Below the pieces are notes generated by a model that ran no database searches, had not been told where the DNA came from, and saw nothing but the letters and a program-made list of their open reading frames with translations. From positions 79,127-143,126 of the forward strand of contig NZ_KE159717.1 of the NCBI RefSeq assembly GCF_000403455.2: a DNA stretch of 64,000 nt. The letters run 5' to 3'. Position 1 is the first letter of the stretch. The number at the start of each line of letters is the position of its first letter. This document shows positions 42,321-50,749 of the stretch, one piece after another. The stretch is from Dorea sp. 5-2 (GTDB taxonomy: Bacteria; Bacillota; Clostridia; Lachnospirales; Lachnospiraceae). The translations under genes and the position numbers were made by a program.

Positions 42321-43670
42321 ATGAAATCACTATCTACAGGTAAAATATGGCTTTTCGCAGCCGGACAGTTTGGATGGTCTTTACTGTCTGGTCTGATTTC
42401 TAATTGGCTGGTATACTTTTATCAGCCGGATGAGGTGTCTGTGGCACAGGGACAGCCGCTGTTTATTCCCCAGGGGTTGGTTATTCTCGGAATCTTTACG
42501 GTAATCGGGGGCATTACTGCCTTCGGACGGCTTTTTGACGCATTCACAGATCCGTTGATCGCATCGCTTTCAGACCGCTGTACCTCTGAAAATGGCCGGC
42601 GAATCCCATTTTTGAAATGGGCGGCCCTGCCTCTTTCTCTGTCTACCATACTGATATTCTGGTCCCCGGTCAACAGGAACAGTTGGGCCAATGCCATTTT
42701 CCTGTTCGTAATGGTACTGGTATATTATCTGTCAATTACAGCTTACTGTACACCGTATAATGCCCTGATTCCGGAGTTGGGGCACAACCAGCAGGAACGC
42801 TTAAATATTTCCACTGTAATTTCTTTTACTTTTATTGCAGGAACCGCAGTCGCCTATCTGGCGCCGGTCATCTGGGGAACTCTGATCCCGGTATTGGGCC
42901 GTATAGGTGCTATCCGCGCAACATTCACAGTTATGGCTGTCATCGCATTTTTCTGCATGCAGATACCGGTCTGGTCCATCCGCGAAAAAGAATATGTCAA
43001 TACCGTCCCTTCACAGGATACTGCGTTTTCTTCTCTTGTTTCCACATTCCGCAACGGAGAATTCCGGAAATTCGTAGGCTCAGACATCCTGTACTGGATT
43101 GCCATTACCATGTTCCAGACAGGCCTTCCGTTTTTCGTCACCAGCCTGCTGAAGCTTCCGGAAACAATGACCACGCTCTATTTTGTAGGCATGACGGCAT
43201 TGTCACTGATATTTTATATCCCAATCAATAAGCTGGCACCGAAGCTTGGCAAGAAAAAACTGATAGTTGTGGCATTTGTAATCTTTTCGTCATCCTATCT
43301 TTATACCGGATTCCTTGGAAGGATCTCGTTTATTTCCGCCAATGCGCAGGGCCTGCTTCTTATGATTGCGGCTTCGTTGCCCATGGCGGTCTTTGGAATC
43401 CTTCCGCAGGCAGTAGTCGCCGACATTGCCCAGAGCGATGCGAAGCGCAGCGGCAGCAACCGGGAAGGCATGTTCTATGCCGCAAGGACTTTTGCCTTTA
43501 AGCTGGGCCAGAGCCTCTCTATGCTCCTGTTTACAGCGGTTTCTACAATTGGGAATGCATCGGGGACTGGATACCGTATTGCAGCATTTTCAGCCGCATG
43601 CTTCTGCTTTTTAGGTGGAATTGTATTCCTGTTTTATGATGAAAACAAAATCAACCAGGATCTACGGTAA
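42321..43670 (+). CDS. MFS transporter, GPH (MelB-like) family
   Basis: 449 residues from ATG 42321 behind AAGGAGG. About 12 membrane helices; DAFTDPLIASLSDR is the glycoside-pentoside-hexuronide cation symporter signature, and PYNALIPELGHNQQERLN matches the family's second motif. It would import a sugar or similar solute with a cation in the cytoplasmic membrane. Together with a TetR regulator and a lipase-like hydrolase it may take up a glycoside or ester. Confidence 0.85.
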   Translation: MKSLSTGKIWLFAAGQFGWSLLSGLISNWLVYFYQPDEVSVAQGQPLFIPQGLVILGIFTVIGGITAFGRLFDAFTDPLIASLSDRCTSENGRRIPFLKWAALPLSLSTILIFWSPVNRNSWANAIFLFVMVLVYYLSITAYCTPYNALIPELGHNQQERLNISTVISFTFIAGTAVAYLAPVIWGTLIPVLGRIGAIRATFTVMAVIAFFCMQIPVWSIREKEYVNTVPSQDTAFSSLVSTFRNGEFRKFVGSDILYWIAITMFQTGLPFFVTSLLKLPETMTTLYFVGMTALSLIFYIPINKLAPKLGKKKLIVVAFVIFSSSYLYTGFLGRISFISANAQGLLLMIAASLPMAVFGILPQAVVADIAQSDAKRSGSNREGMFYAARTFAFKLGQSLSMLLFTAVSTIGNASGTGYRIAAFSAACFCFLGGIVFLFYDENKINQDLR

Positions 43671-43702
43671 CTGTGCAAATGGTTACAAAGGAGATTCATA
43701 AA

Positions 43703-44701
43703 ATGGATAAAAGAACAATTCATAATCTGATCATACCGGCAGAAAAATATGCGGAAAGGATGGAGTCGATGGTTCTGCCCTATCTTGCAGAGAGGAAAAC
43801 TGAAAATTACTGTGAGCGGGAAAAGGGAAAAAAGATTTTTTACCTGCGCTGCCTTGCAGACCATCCGCAGGGGATTGTCATCCTGTCCCACGGCTATACG
43901 GAGACAACCGATAAGCATCTGGAAAATATCTATTACTTTCTCCGCGGCGGGTATCATGTCTTCATGCCGGAACACTGCGGACACGGCCGCAGCTACAGAT
44001 TATGCAGTAATACTGAAGATTTTTCTCTGGTACATATTGATGACTATAAAAGATATGTAGAGGATCTGCTCTTCGTAAGCCGCATTGCGGCACAGGAATT
44101 TCCCGGCCTTCCCATATGCCTGTACGGCCACTCTATGGGCGGCGGAATCGCCGCATGTGCAGCCGCGCAGGATCCCCGGCTCTATTCCAGGCTTATCCTC
44201 TCTTCACCAATGATACGCCCAAACACTGCTCCGACCCCCTGGCCATTGGCATGCCTCATTGCAAAGGTGTTCTGTATGGCCGGCGGGGAAGAACGCTATC
44301 TGCCGGGAAACCACCCTTATGATGGAACGGAGCAATATGCCGACAGTGCGTCCGCTTCTCAATGCAGATTCCTGTATTATCAGGAAAAACGCAGCAAGGA
44401 GCCGTTATTTCAGATGAACGCAGCCTCCTATGGGTGGCTTTGGCAGTCGCACCGGTTAAACCGTAATCTTCAAAAGAAAGCATGGCGTCGGATTTCCTGC
44501 CCCACAAGGATTTTTCAGGCAGAAAACGAGACCTATGTTTCTAAAAAGGAACAGGAACGGTTTGTGAAAAAATTATGCAGAAGGAAACGTATAGATGCAA
44601 AGCTTATCCGGGTAAAGGGGAGTAAGCACGAAATCTTCAATTCCGATCCTAAAACCTTAGAAGCGTATTGGGATAAAATTTTATCATATTTCAAAGCATA
44701 A
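43703..44701 (+). CDS. Alpha/beta hydrolase, lysophospholipase-like
   Basis: 332 residues from ATG 43703 behind AAAGGAG; an upstream ATG at 43673 lacks a site. Hydrolase-4 pattern: VILSHGYTETTDKHLENIYY, then FMPEHCGHGRS, nucleophile elbow YGHSMGGGIA, late acid in QAENETYVS and His in GSKHEIF. The full catalytic triad is present. Cytoplasmic, last gene of the operon. Likely a monoacylglycerol lipase or lysophospholipase-type esterase. Confidence 0.85.
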   Translation: MDKRTIHNLIIPAEKYAERMESMVLPYLAERKTENYCEREKGKKIFYLRCLADHPQGIVILSHGYTETTDKHLENIYYFLRGGYHVFMPEHCGHGRSYRLCSNTEDFSLVHIDDYKRYVEDLLFVSRIAAQEFPGLPICLYGHSMGGGIAACAAAQDPRLYSRLILSSPMIRPNTAPTPWPLACLIAKVFCMAGGEERYLPGNHPYDGTEQYADSASASQCRFLYYQEKRSKEPLFQMNAASYGWLWQSHRLNRNLQKKAWRRISCPTRIFQAENETYVSKKEQERFVKKLCRRKRIDAKLIRVKGSKHEIFNSDPKTLEAYWDKILSYFKA

Positions 44702-44734
44702 CAAGCCGCCCCCATTTATGCGGAAGTTTTAGAA

Positions 44735-44759
44735 CGGACAGTAAACCACCTACTGTCCG
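44735..44759. terminator. Hairpin between convergent genes
   Basis: CGGACAGTA (44735-44743) and TACTGTCCG (44751-44759) form a perfect 9-bp stem that overlaps the stop codon of the penicillin-binding-protein gene. No strong T tract. Confidence 0.5.
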
Positions 44760-46822
44760 CTCCCCCAATATGCATCCAGCGCGTTCCTGTCTTTACTGAC
44801 TACATACCCGCTGCCGCCGATTTCTTTTACATTCTCCACCATACTCACGATCAGCAGTGAATCCTCCGCGTCCTTTTCTGCGGTAAATACGGCGAACCAG
44901 CCGATCTCTGTCCCTTCGGTGTCCTCCACAGATGCCTTGATCTCTGCTGTCCCGGTTTTTCCGGCCAGCACGATGTCCTCACGATGTGCCGCATAGCCGG
45001 TTCCTTCCGGGTTGTTCACCACCTTTTTCATGCCTTCCAGAACCTGCGCTGCAGTTTCCACCGAAAAAATCTGCGGAAGCCAGATTTCAGCACCGGTATT
45101 GCTGCCCGCGTCCATGTCAGCTTCATCTTCATATACCAGCCGCGGCTTCAATGCATTTCCCCCATTACAGAACGCTGTATACAAGCCGGCCATATGCAGT
45201 GGGTTGACCAGGATCTGCCCCTGGCCATAGCCGCTGTCCGCAAGCTGAATCTCCGATTCGATATGCTCCGTATTGGAATACTGTGATGGGGGCATCACGA
45301 TCTCGAAGGGAATCTGCTCCCCAAACCCCATGATGTTCAGCTCTCGTTCCAATACATCTGCACCAATCCCCAGCGCCGCTTTTGCAAAGTAAATATTATC
45401 CGAATAGATCAGAGCATTTTCCATGGTCACAGGCTCATACGCATGAAGCGTCGTTATATAATAGTCTCCCCAGGTAGCGTCCTTCTGCCAGCTCAGCCCC
45501 TCATTTCCAAAGTCCTCCTGCCAATTGATCGCACCTGTTTTCAAACCGATGGACGCAATGACCGGCTTTAACGTAGACCCGGGACACCAGATCTGCCGGA
45601 AACGGTTCAGCAACGGTTTTCGTTCATCCTCATTGAGGGCATTCCACCGGGCATCAGACAGGCCCAGGATAAATTCATTGCTGTCAAAGGAGGGTGTACT
45701 GACCAGTGCCAGTACCTCTCCCGAGCAGGGATCCATCGCAACGGAGCAGCCTGGATCTTCCTGGAACTGCTGATACAAAGCTTCCTGGAGCTGCATGTCG
45801 ATAGTCAGCCGGACGTCCTGCCCCTTCAATTCCTTTTCAAACAGCGCTTCCAGACCGCTTTTGCCGATCACGCTGTTTTCGTTGTAACCCTCCCCCGCAT
45901 GCTCCTCCAGATCCTCGGCGGTCACATTTCTTACATAGCCGGTCAGATGCCCGGCTGCAGCACCGAATGGATATGTCCGCACCTCCACGTCGCTGATCAT
46001 GACACCCGGGATGGCAAGCAGCACATCCTGCCGTGCTTTCTCCGCAAGCACATCTTCCTCCGGATCCAGCGCCATCAGATCAAGCTCACTGACCTTCGGA
46101 ACCGTTTTGAGCGGAACGAAGGAATCCTCCGTCACCCAGGCTGCGTCCAGACAGTTCCGGATTGTTTCCGGATCCATGTCCAACAGCCTGGATAACTGAT
46201 GTAAGGCATTTTCCCGATCCTCCAGCCTTCCAGGTACGAGTCCCACTGATGAGGCGGTTCCAGGCCCGGCAAGCATCCGTTCATTCCGATCCAATATTTT
46301 CCCCCGCTCTGCCGGGCTTGATTCGATACGCACCTTGTCTTCGGAGGCCAGCTCCGGGAAGATCAGGCCGTCATGCCAAATGATTTTATATCCATCCTCC
46401 GTATCTGTAAATTGCATTTCGTTTTCAAACCGGAGATTGCCGGCAAGGGTGTCAAAGGACATCCGGTAAGCTACGTTATCCTGTTCCCTGCTATTATTTC
46501 TATCATTTTCCAGAACCTCGACCCGGATATTTTCAATCTCTATTCCCTCATAAATAGCAGAATTCCGTTTTATAAAAGCTTCCTTGTCCGTATATGCGGA
46601 ATGGGCCGGATCCGTCATCCGGTACATTTCCTCATATTCCTGCTGCCCAATCTGTTCCATATATCTGACAAGAAGCTCTTCCGGCGTCTCCCGGCCGCTG
46701 CCCCTCATGAAATAAACAATCCCGCAGACTGCTGCAAATGCTGCGGTTACAGACAGGACAGCCGCAGCGATGTGGATACGCTTTTTATTCCTTTTGCAAG
46801 GCTGCCTCCTTTTCCTTTCCAT
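44750..46822 (-). CDS. Penicillin-binding protein, MecA-like (class B transpeptidase)
   Basis: 690 residues from ATG 46822, where GGAGG stands 6 bases upstream; an in-frame start at 46891 has no site. Order of parts: short basic cytoplasmic tail, one membrane anchor (~18-40), a MecA_N/NTF2-like domain (TPEELLVRYMEQIGQQEYEE, ~45-165), a dimerisation domain (SPAERGKILDRNERMLA), and a transpeptidase domain with Ser416 in STLK, SDN at ~474 and KTG at ~622. All three active-site motifs are intact. It cross-links peptidoglycan outside the membrane. PBPs with this N-terminal domain include low-affinity, beta-lactam-tolerant forms, but resistance cannot be judged from sequence. No mecR/mecI-type regulators are nearby. 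Confidence 0.88.
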   Translation of the reverse strand: MERKRRQPCKRNKKRIHIAAAVLSVTAAFAAVCGIVYFMRGSGRETPEELLVRYMEQIGQQEYEEMYRMTDPAHSAYTDKEAFIKRNSAIYEGIEIENIRVEVLENDRNNSREQDNVAYRMSFDTLAGNLRFENEMQFTDTEDGYKIIWHDGLIFPELASEDKVRIESSPAERGKILDRNERMLAGPGTASSVGLVPGRLEDRENALHQLSRLLDMDPETIRNCLDAAWVTEDSFVPLKTVPKVSELDLMALDPEEDVLAEKARQDVLLAIPGVMISDVEVRTYPFGAAAGHLTGYVRNVTAEDLEEHAGEGYNENSVIGKSGLEALFEKELKGQDVRLTIDMQLQEALYQQFQEDPGCSVAMDPCSGEVLALVSTPSFDSNEFILGLSDARWNALNEDERKPLLNRFRQIWCPGSTLKPVIASIGLKTGAINWQEDFGNEGLSWQKDATWGDYYITTLHAYEPVTMENALIYSDNIYFAKAALGIGADVLERELNIMGFGEQIPFEIVMPPSQYSNTEHIESEIQLADSGYGQGQILVNPLHMAGLYTAFCNGGNALKPRLVYEDEADMDAGSNTGAEIWLPQIFSVETAAQVLEGMKKVVNNPEGTGYAAHREDIVLAGKTGTAEIKASVEDTEGTEIGWFAVFTAEKDAEDSLLIVSMVENVKEIGGSGYVVSKDRNALDAYWGSGQ

Positions 46823-46967
46823 ATCTGCCTCCATCCTCATGAAAATATTCCACCTGTACGGTTGGATGTTCCATTGCGTCTGTAGATACAATACCTTTTA
46901 TTTCATATATCTTACACCTGTAGTATTTATGTGTCAAGAAAATCAAACCTCATTATTTGTTCAACCA

Positions 46968-47102
46968 ACGCCAACAACGCTTTTGATGTAGTCCGGGGAA
47001 TCCGGCGCGATTTTCAGTTTCTTCCGCAGATTGCTTACATGGTTATTGACTGTCTTACGAAAGTAACTTCTTTCCTTTTGAATAGAGCGAATTCCAATCC
47101 AT
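46968..47102 (-). pseudogene. Fused remnants: DUF3788 start and winged-helix tail
   Basis: On the minus strand, ATG 47102 begins MDWNSLYSK, the start of the DUF3788 gene (2440 copy). At about 47070 the sequence switches to the winged-helix C-terminus (RKTVNNHVSNLRKKLKIAPD, SPDYIKSVVGVG) ending near 46968. Everything between, about 0.8 kb in the left copy, is deleted. Part of the degraded inverted duplication. Confidence 0.8.
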
Positions 47103-47116
47103 CCCTATTTTCCTCC

Positions 47117-47486
47117 TTAGCTTTTATTTTTCAGCGACAGGGGCTTAACCCAAATTTCCATGTAGGCCATATCCTCCGCATCTCTGTAATACTTCTCCGC
47201 AGAGAAGGGCTCTGTGGCCAGACTGTGGTGCTGCAACCATGTACCAAAAAGGTACTTGCTGGCCTGATCCAAAGCTACCGTCACCAAATTCTCAAAATTT
47301 TCTGCTTCGACTCTGCAAACGATGTATTCTCCTGCCGAGAGTTCTCTCTTAACAAAACCATCTTGCAGCCGGTCCGGAATATTTTGGACAAGGCCGCCTG
47401 CAAAATAAGTGAAAAGGTTTTGTGCAGTACCTTCCGCATGGGACATTCCCATTTCAACAGTAGTATTTAGATTGGCTGCGATTGAA
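47117..47486 (-). pseudogene. AraC-GyrI regulator, C-terminal remnant
   Basis: The last ~122 codons match the 1500-2429 protein nearly exactly (MGMSHAEGTAQNLFTYFAGG, KYLFGTWLQHHSLATEPFSA). The DNA-binding half and first part of the GyrI-like domain are missing. At its upstream edge (47486/47487) it is joined directly to acetyltransferase sequence. Confidence 0.88.
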
Positions 47487-47666
47487 ATTCTGTTTCTTCA
47501 AAACAGAAGATAGCTACTCTCGCCAGCGCTTCTGTCATAAGTCGGTTGCCTTGATAGGCAGTAGAAAGGCGAAATGCTACTTTTGCCATGCGGCCATTTT
47601 CAATGAGATACACCCACATATCCCCGATGACTTAGGCTTATTCTGCGCATAATCCTGTAATTTCAT
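47487..47666 (-). pseudogene. GNAT acetyltransferase remnant with deletion
   Basis: ATG 47666 begins MKLQDYAQNKPK like the 716-1321 gene. About 80 codons are then missing, and the sequence resumes with the region GDMWVYLIENGRMAKVAFRL through FCFEETE before fusing to the AraC remnant. The frame is shifted at the first junction, so no product of either gene is made. Confidence 0.85.
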
Positions 47667-47676
47667 AAGCCACCTC

Positions 47677-48150
47677 TTAAAATTTGAATACCTGTCCCCA
47701 ATCAAAATAGCCGGACTCTTCTGTACTTTTCGGCCATTCGCTGCACCATACGGGAACACCAGGCGTTTCAACTCGGTCAAAACTCGGAGTGTAGGGCTTG
47801 ATGTCAAGCACGGGCGTATTGTCATTTGCGTCAATGAATGTAACACGAATCATGCCGTTACTGAAATCAATGTTAATAATTTCGGACGCTGTTAATGCAA
47901 TAGGATTCGGACGCGCAGGAGATCGTGTTGCAAATACACCCATGACTTCGGGCGCACCTTTATAGGGCTGTTCTGTCTGTAATTCATTCCGGTCTGCGTC
48001 GTTGTCGCAATCGCTGAACCACCAAAGGACATTGATGTGGCTGAAGCCCTCTAAGGCTTGCAGTCCGGGAATGTACTCCGGCTCTAACTGAATAAATGTT
48101 CCATTTTCATCATTTTTTACTTTGCCAATGGCTTTTAATTGATAGGTCAT
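47677..48150 (-). CDS. TrmO/TsaA-like tRNA methyltransferase, inverted copy
   Basis: 157 residues, almost identical to 229-702 (a handful of substitutions such as KLQ to ELQ and SGL to PGL), with the same GVFATRSPARPNPIALT motif and the same ribosome site and MerR-type promoter upstream. It is apparently intact and the only downstream gene left in this copy's operon. Presence of two copies suggests gene dosage is tolerated. Confidence 0.82.
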   Translation of the reverse strand: MTYQLKAIGKVKNDENGTFIQLEPEYIPGLQALEGFSHINVLWWFSDCDNDADRNELQTEQPYKGAPEVMGVFATRSPARPNPIALTASEIINIDFSNGMIRVTFIDANDNTPVLDIKPYTPSFDRVETPGVPVWCSEWPKSTEESGYFDWGQVFKF

Positions 48151-48181
48151 ATTTTTCCTCCTTGCTTTTGTTGGTAAAACC

Positions 48182-48212
48182 AGTATAAGACCTCACATCA
48201 TGTGAGATGCAA
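48182..48212 (-). promoter_or_regulatory. MerR-type promoter, inverted copy
   Basis: Minus strand TTGCAT (48212-48207), a 19-base spacer containing CTCACATGATGTGAG, and TATACT (48187-48182). Same as 167-197, driving the second trmO-like gene. Confidence 0.7.
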
Positions 48213-48269
48213 TAGGGAAAAATAAAAAACGCCCTACATTTTTAGCAGGACATTTCAAAGTCTATACAA

Positions 48270-49082
48270 TCATGCGTGTTCCAGCGGAATCTGAAGCTCA
48301 ATCAAATATTTTTCAGAGTTATTCTCATTCCACGGACCTCTATGCACGATTTGGCGCATCGGGTTAGACATTTTGTATTCGCTGTTTGTCTGCAACCATT
48401 CGGCAAAGGTAAGGTAGGCACCTTTTATATTTGCAAAATCGCCATAAACCATTGTGCAAGCCATATACGGGACTGGTTCTGTCATGTGGAAACAAAACGG
48501 CTCTTTTGTCTTTCCCATTTTCTTTACCGGGGCGCATAGCTCAATATCAACATCTGTCTCTCGAAATTCTGTATCGTAATAAATGGAAAATGTATTGCCC
48601 GTTATTTCTATTTTTTGCGCACCTGTAAAAGTAGAAAGTTCTTTCCATAAGTCGCCCTCGGAATAGTAGTTTGGTACAACTTTCCGCAAGGATAGCACCT
48701 GATACGCGGGGATCGACTTAACGGAGATGTTATAGTGCAGTTCTCCTTTACCACCCTGTATTTCACTTTTTGCAAGTTCGATCTTCCGCAGTTTTTCTCG
48801 TTCGGTCTGTATTGCATTTTCTATCTCTATGCGCTTTTTGTCAAGTTGTGCAAGAAGTGATTGCTCGTCCATCGTCAGGGCAAGCGCAATTTCCGAAACA
48901 TTTAGTCCACTATCCCGCAAATACAGAATCTTATTTAGACGCGGTATTTGCTTTACTGAATACAGTCGGTGTCCCGTCCACTTGTCAACCTCTGCCGGTG
49001 TCAGAAGTCCTACCTCGTCATAGTAGCGAAGCATACGAATAGATACCTGCACCAGCTTTGAAAATTCACCTATTCTAAACAT
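48270..49082 (-). CDS. MerR-family regulator with GyrI-like domain
   Basis: 270 residues. N-terminal MerR winged helix: MFRIGEFSKLVQVSIRMLRY, YDEVGLLTPAEVDKWTGHRL, YSVKQIPRLNKILYLRDSGL; then a coiled-coil dimerisation helix (~75-110) and a GyrI-like effector domain to the end. This layout is that of BmrR-type activators responding to drug-like ligands. It lies just upstream of the 19-bp-spacer promoter of the trmO-like gene, which it probably activates. The window starts with the tail of its twin. Confidence 0.9.
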   Translation of the reverse strand: MFRIGEFSKLVQVSIRMLRYYDEVGLLTPAEVDKWTGHRLYSVKQIPRLNKILYLRDSGLNVSEIALALTMDEQSLLAQLDKKRIEIENAIQTEREKLRKIELAKSEIQGGKGELHYNISVKSIPAYQVLSLRKVVPNYYSEGDLWKELSTFTGAQKIEITGNTFSIYYDTEFRETDVDIELCAPVKKMGKTKEPFCFHMTEPVPYMACTMVYGDFANIKGAYLTFAEWLQTNSEYKMSNPMRQIVHRGPWNENNSEKYLIELQIPLEHA

Positions 49083-49202
49083 TTTATCACCACCTATCTA
49101 TCATTATATCCATAGTTTTTGATACTTCAAACAGAAATTCGCATTAAGTAATATAGATTTATTTTGGCTAACTGATAGTGATGTGGCGCTTTTTCAAATA
49201 CA

Positions 49203-49754
49203 TTATCTCTTTTTCTTGTGTAGCTTTAAATCAATATTTTTCGTTGCCGCTGCATCCTGTAGTAATCCAGCAACAAAAGCGCTTTTTTCTTTGAGCGTCA
49301 GTGTTTCCATATCAGGTTGACGGTCGATTTCTTTAAGTACCGTTTGCAGTTCTTGCAACTCCAGCAGGTTGACGGCTACGCAAAAGAGTGTCTTTTTACG
49401 GCCATCATTATATTGGGATAGGAAAATCCCCAGAATGTTGGCCTTTTCCGCCTGCTCTGCATTATAAGCGTCTATTCCAAGGCGTTTGGCCTTTTCCATA
49501 TCGGATTTTCGATTTCGATGTGTTATAAAGGAATCAAAATCGTCAATATGATCGTATTTTTCGCAAGGGTATTCGCTGCATTGGAAACAGTATTGGACAC
49601 TGTCGTGCTCCATGCTGCACCTTGCGATTTTACAAGACTGGTTCCCCTCACCGCCACCGCAGCCAGGACAATATTGATTCAAAAACATGGGGCAAAGCCC
49701 ACAATTCAAACCGCAGAGGGAAAATAATTTGTTTTGCCGGTTAAATCCTTTCAT
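49203..49754 (-). CDS. DUF3795 Cys-rich protein
   Basis: 183 residues. The Cys-rich N-terminus (LFSLCGLNCGLCPMFLNQYC, CPGCGGG, CKIARC, YCFQCSEYPCEKY) is the DUF3795 signature and probably binds zinc or iron-sulfur. A helical C-terminal extension follows. Function is unknown in the family. Upstream of the MerR gene, same strand. Two further DUF3795 genes lie at 60958 and 61392. Confidence 0.8.
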   Translation of the reverse strand: MKGFNRQNKLFSLCGLNCGLCPMFLNQYCPGCGGGEGNQSCKIARCSMEHDSVQYCFQCSEYPCEKYDHIDDFDSFITHRNRKSDMEKAKRLGIDAYNAEQAEKANILGIFLSQYNDGRKKTLFCVAVNLLELQELQTVLKEIDRQPDMETLTLKEKSAFVAGLLQDAAATKNIDLKLHKKKR

Positions 49755-49837
49755 GGAGCCTCCTTAAGCAGCCTACCTGCAAACGGTTAGGATAAGCTTT
49801 AATAATACTTGACCTAACACAGTAGGAAATTTGAAAA

Positions 49838-50254
49838 TTAAAACTCATATCTTGTACCATGCGAGAGCAACAGGCCATCTGTCAATTCCACACGCAGAAT
49901 GATGGTGTTTTCATCGTTAAAATCAGTATGACCGTTATCAATCCATTCAGCAAAGACTTTTTTCAGCTTTTCAGCAATTACACAATTCTCTTTTTTCCCG
50001 AAATAACACAGACAGACGCCGTTCCCGTGTGCTGTAAACCACTCGCCGGCGATTGCAACAACAGGGTTATCTTTTATATGCTTCATTTTATTTGAGAGTG
50101 CATGGGTAATGACATAAAATGCTCCATTTTCGTAATAGGCATTGACGTATCGCACATAAGGCGTTGCATTTTCCGTTGTTGCTAATGATATAATCGTATC
50201 TTTCCCGAAACGCTCAATCATGACCTGTTCTGCTTCTTGACTAAATTCTTTCAT
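49838..50254 (-). CDS. Pyridoxamine 5'-phosphate oxidase-like protein, copy A
   Basis: 138 residues with the split-barrel flavin-binding pattern: TIISLATTENATPYVRYVNA, GAFYVITHALSNKMKHIKDN, PVVAIAGEWFTAHGNG. Members bind FMN/F420 or heme; many small ones are of unknown substrate. A paralogue with about 18 substitutions by my count is at 59884-60300, and the upstream flank is shared as well. Confidence 0.85.
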   Translation of the reverse strand: MKEFSQEAEQVMIERFGKDTIISLATTENATPYVRYVNAYYENGAFYVITHALSNKMKHIKDNPVVAIAGEWFTAHGNGVCLCYFGKKENCVIAEKLKKVFAEWIDNGHTDFNDENTIILRVELTDGLLLSHGTRYEF

Positions 50255-50289
50255 TGAATTATTCTCCCTTCAAATTACATTTTCCATAT

Positions 50290-50696
50290 CTATTCAAAGT
50301 CCTGACAAACTGGAATGATAGACTTTACTTGCTCAAGAACATTATCAGTGCCTTTGATACCCAGCATAGGAATATTCAAGTTTTCCGCATTTATTCTATT
50401 GCTAAGTTCGCTCATAAAAATACCTTTACCGCTTATCTCTTTGTTAAAATCTGATGTGGTTTCAACACCGCAGTTCGGCGAGCGATTTGCACCAATAATC
50501 CCGATTATCTCATTGAACCATTAGCATTTTGTAAGATTCCGCTTTTTGCATTTCCTTACAAATACGGGTATTTTCAATAACGACAGGAACATCTGCCCCA
50601 TCATTGTTTTCTCTATTAAACCCTAAACAGCAAAGTTCAGGACATGGCACAATGCGCTATAAAAATAACTTTTTTGCTTCGACCGTCCTCAAACAT
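50290..50696 (-). pseudogene. Degraded Cys-containing protein gene (DUF523-like pattern)
   Basis: ATG 50696 begins MFEDGRSKKVIFIAHCAMS and stops; the homologous course seems to resume in other frames as PCPELCCLGFNRENNDGADV, NTRICKEMQKAESYKML and then IIGANRSPNCGVETTSDFNK to a stop at 50290. Deletion plus at least two frame changes. CPE and SPNCG motifs recall the DUF523/desulfidase-like group, with low certainty. A group II intron begins right upstream. Confidence 0.55.
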
Positions 50697-50749
50697 AAAT
50701 TTTCCTTTTTTTAAGCCCGAATTTGTTTTTGTTGTGTTACTCTCTGATA

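Noticed and set aside
45012..46885. Several plus-strand ORFs opposite the penicillin-binding protein
   Set aside because: Antisense shadows of a long, motif-complete gene.
48554..48580. Shared 20-odd bases between MerR gene and 59812 as an att core
   Set aside because: The shared flank with the oxidase-like copy explains it as part of a larger duplication.
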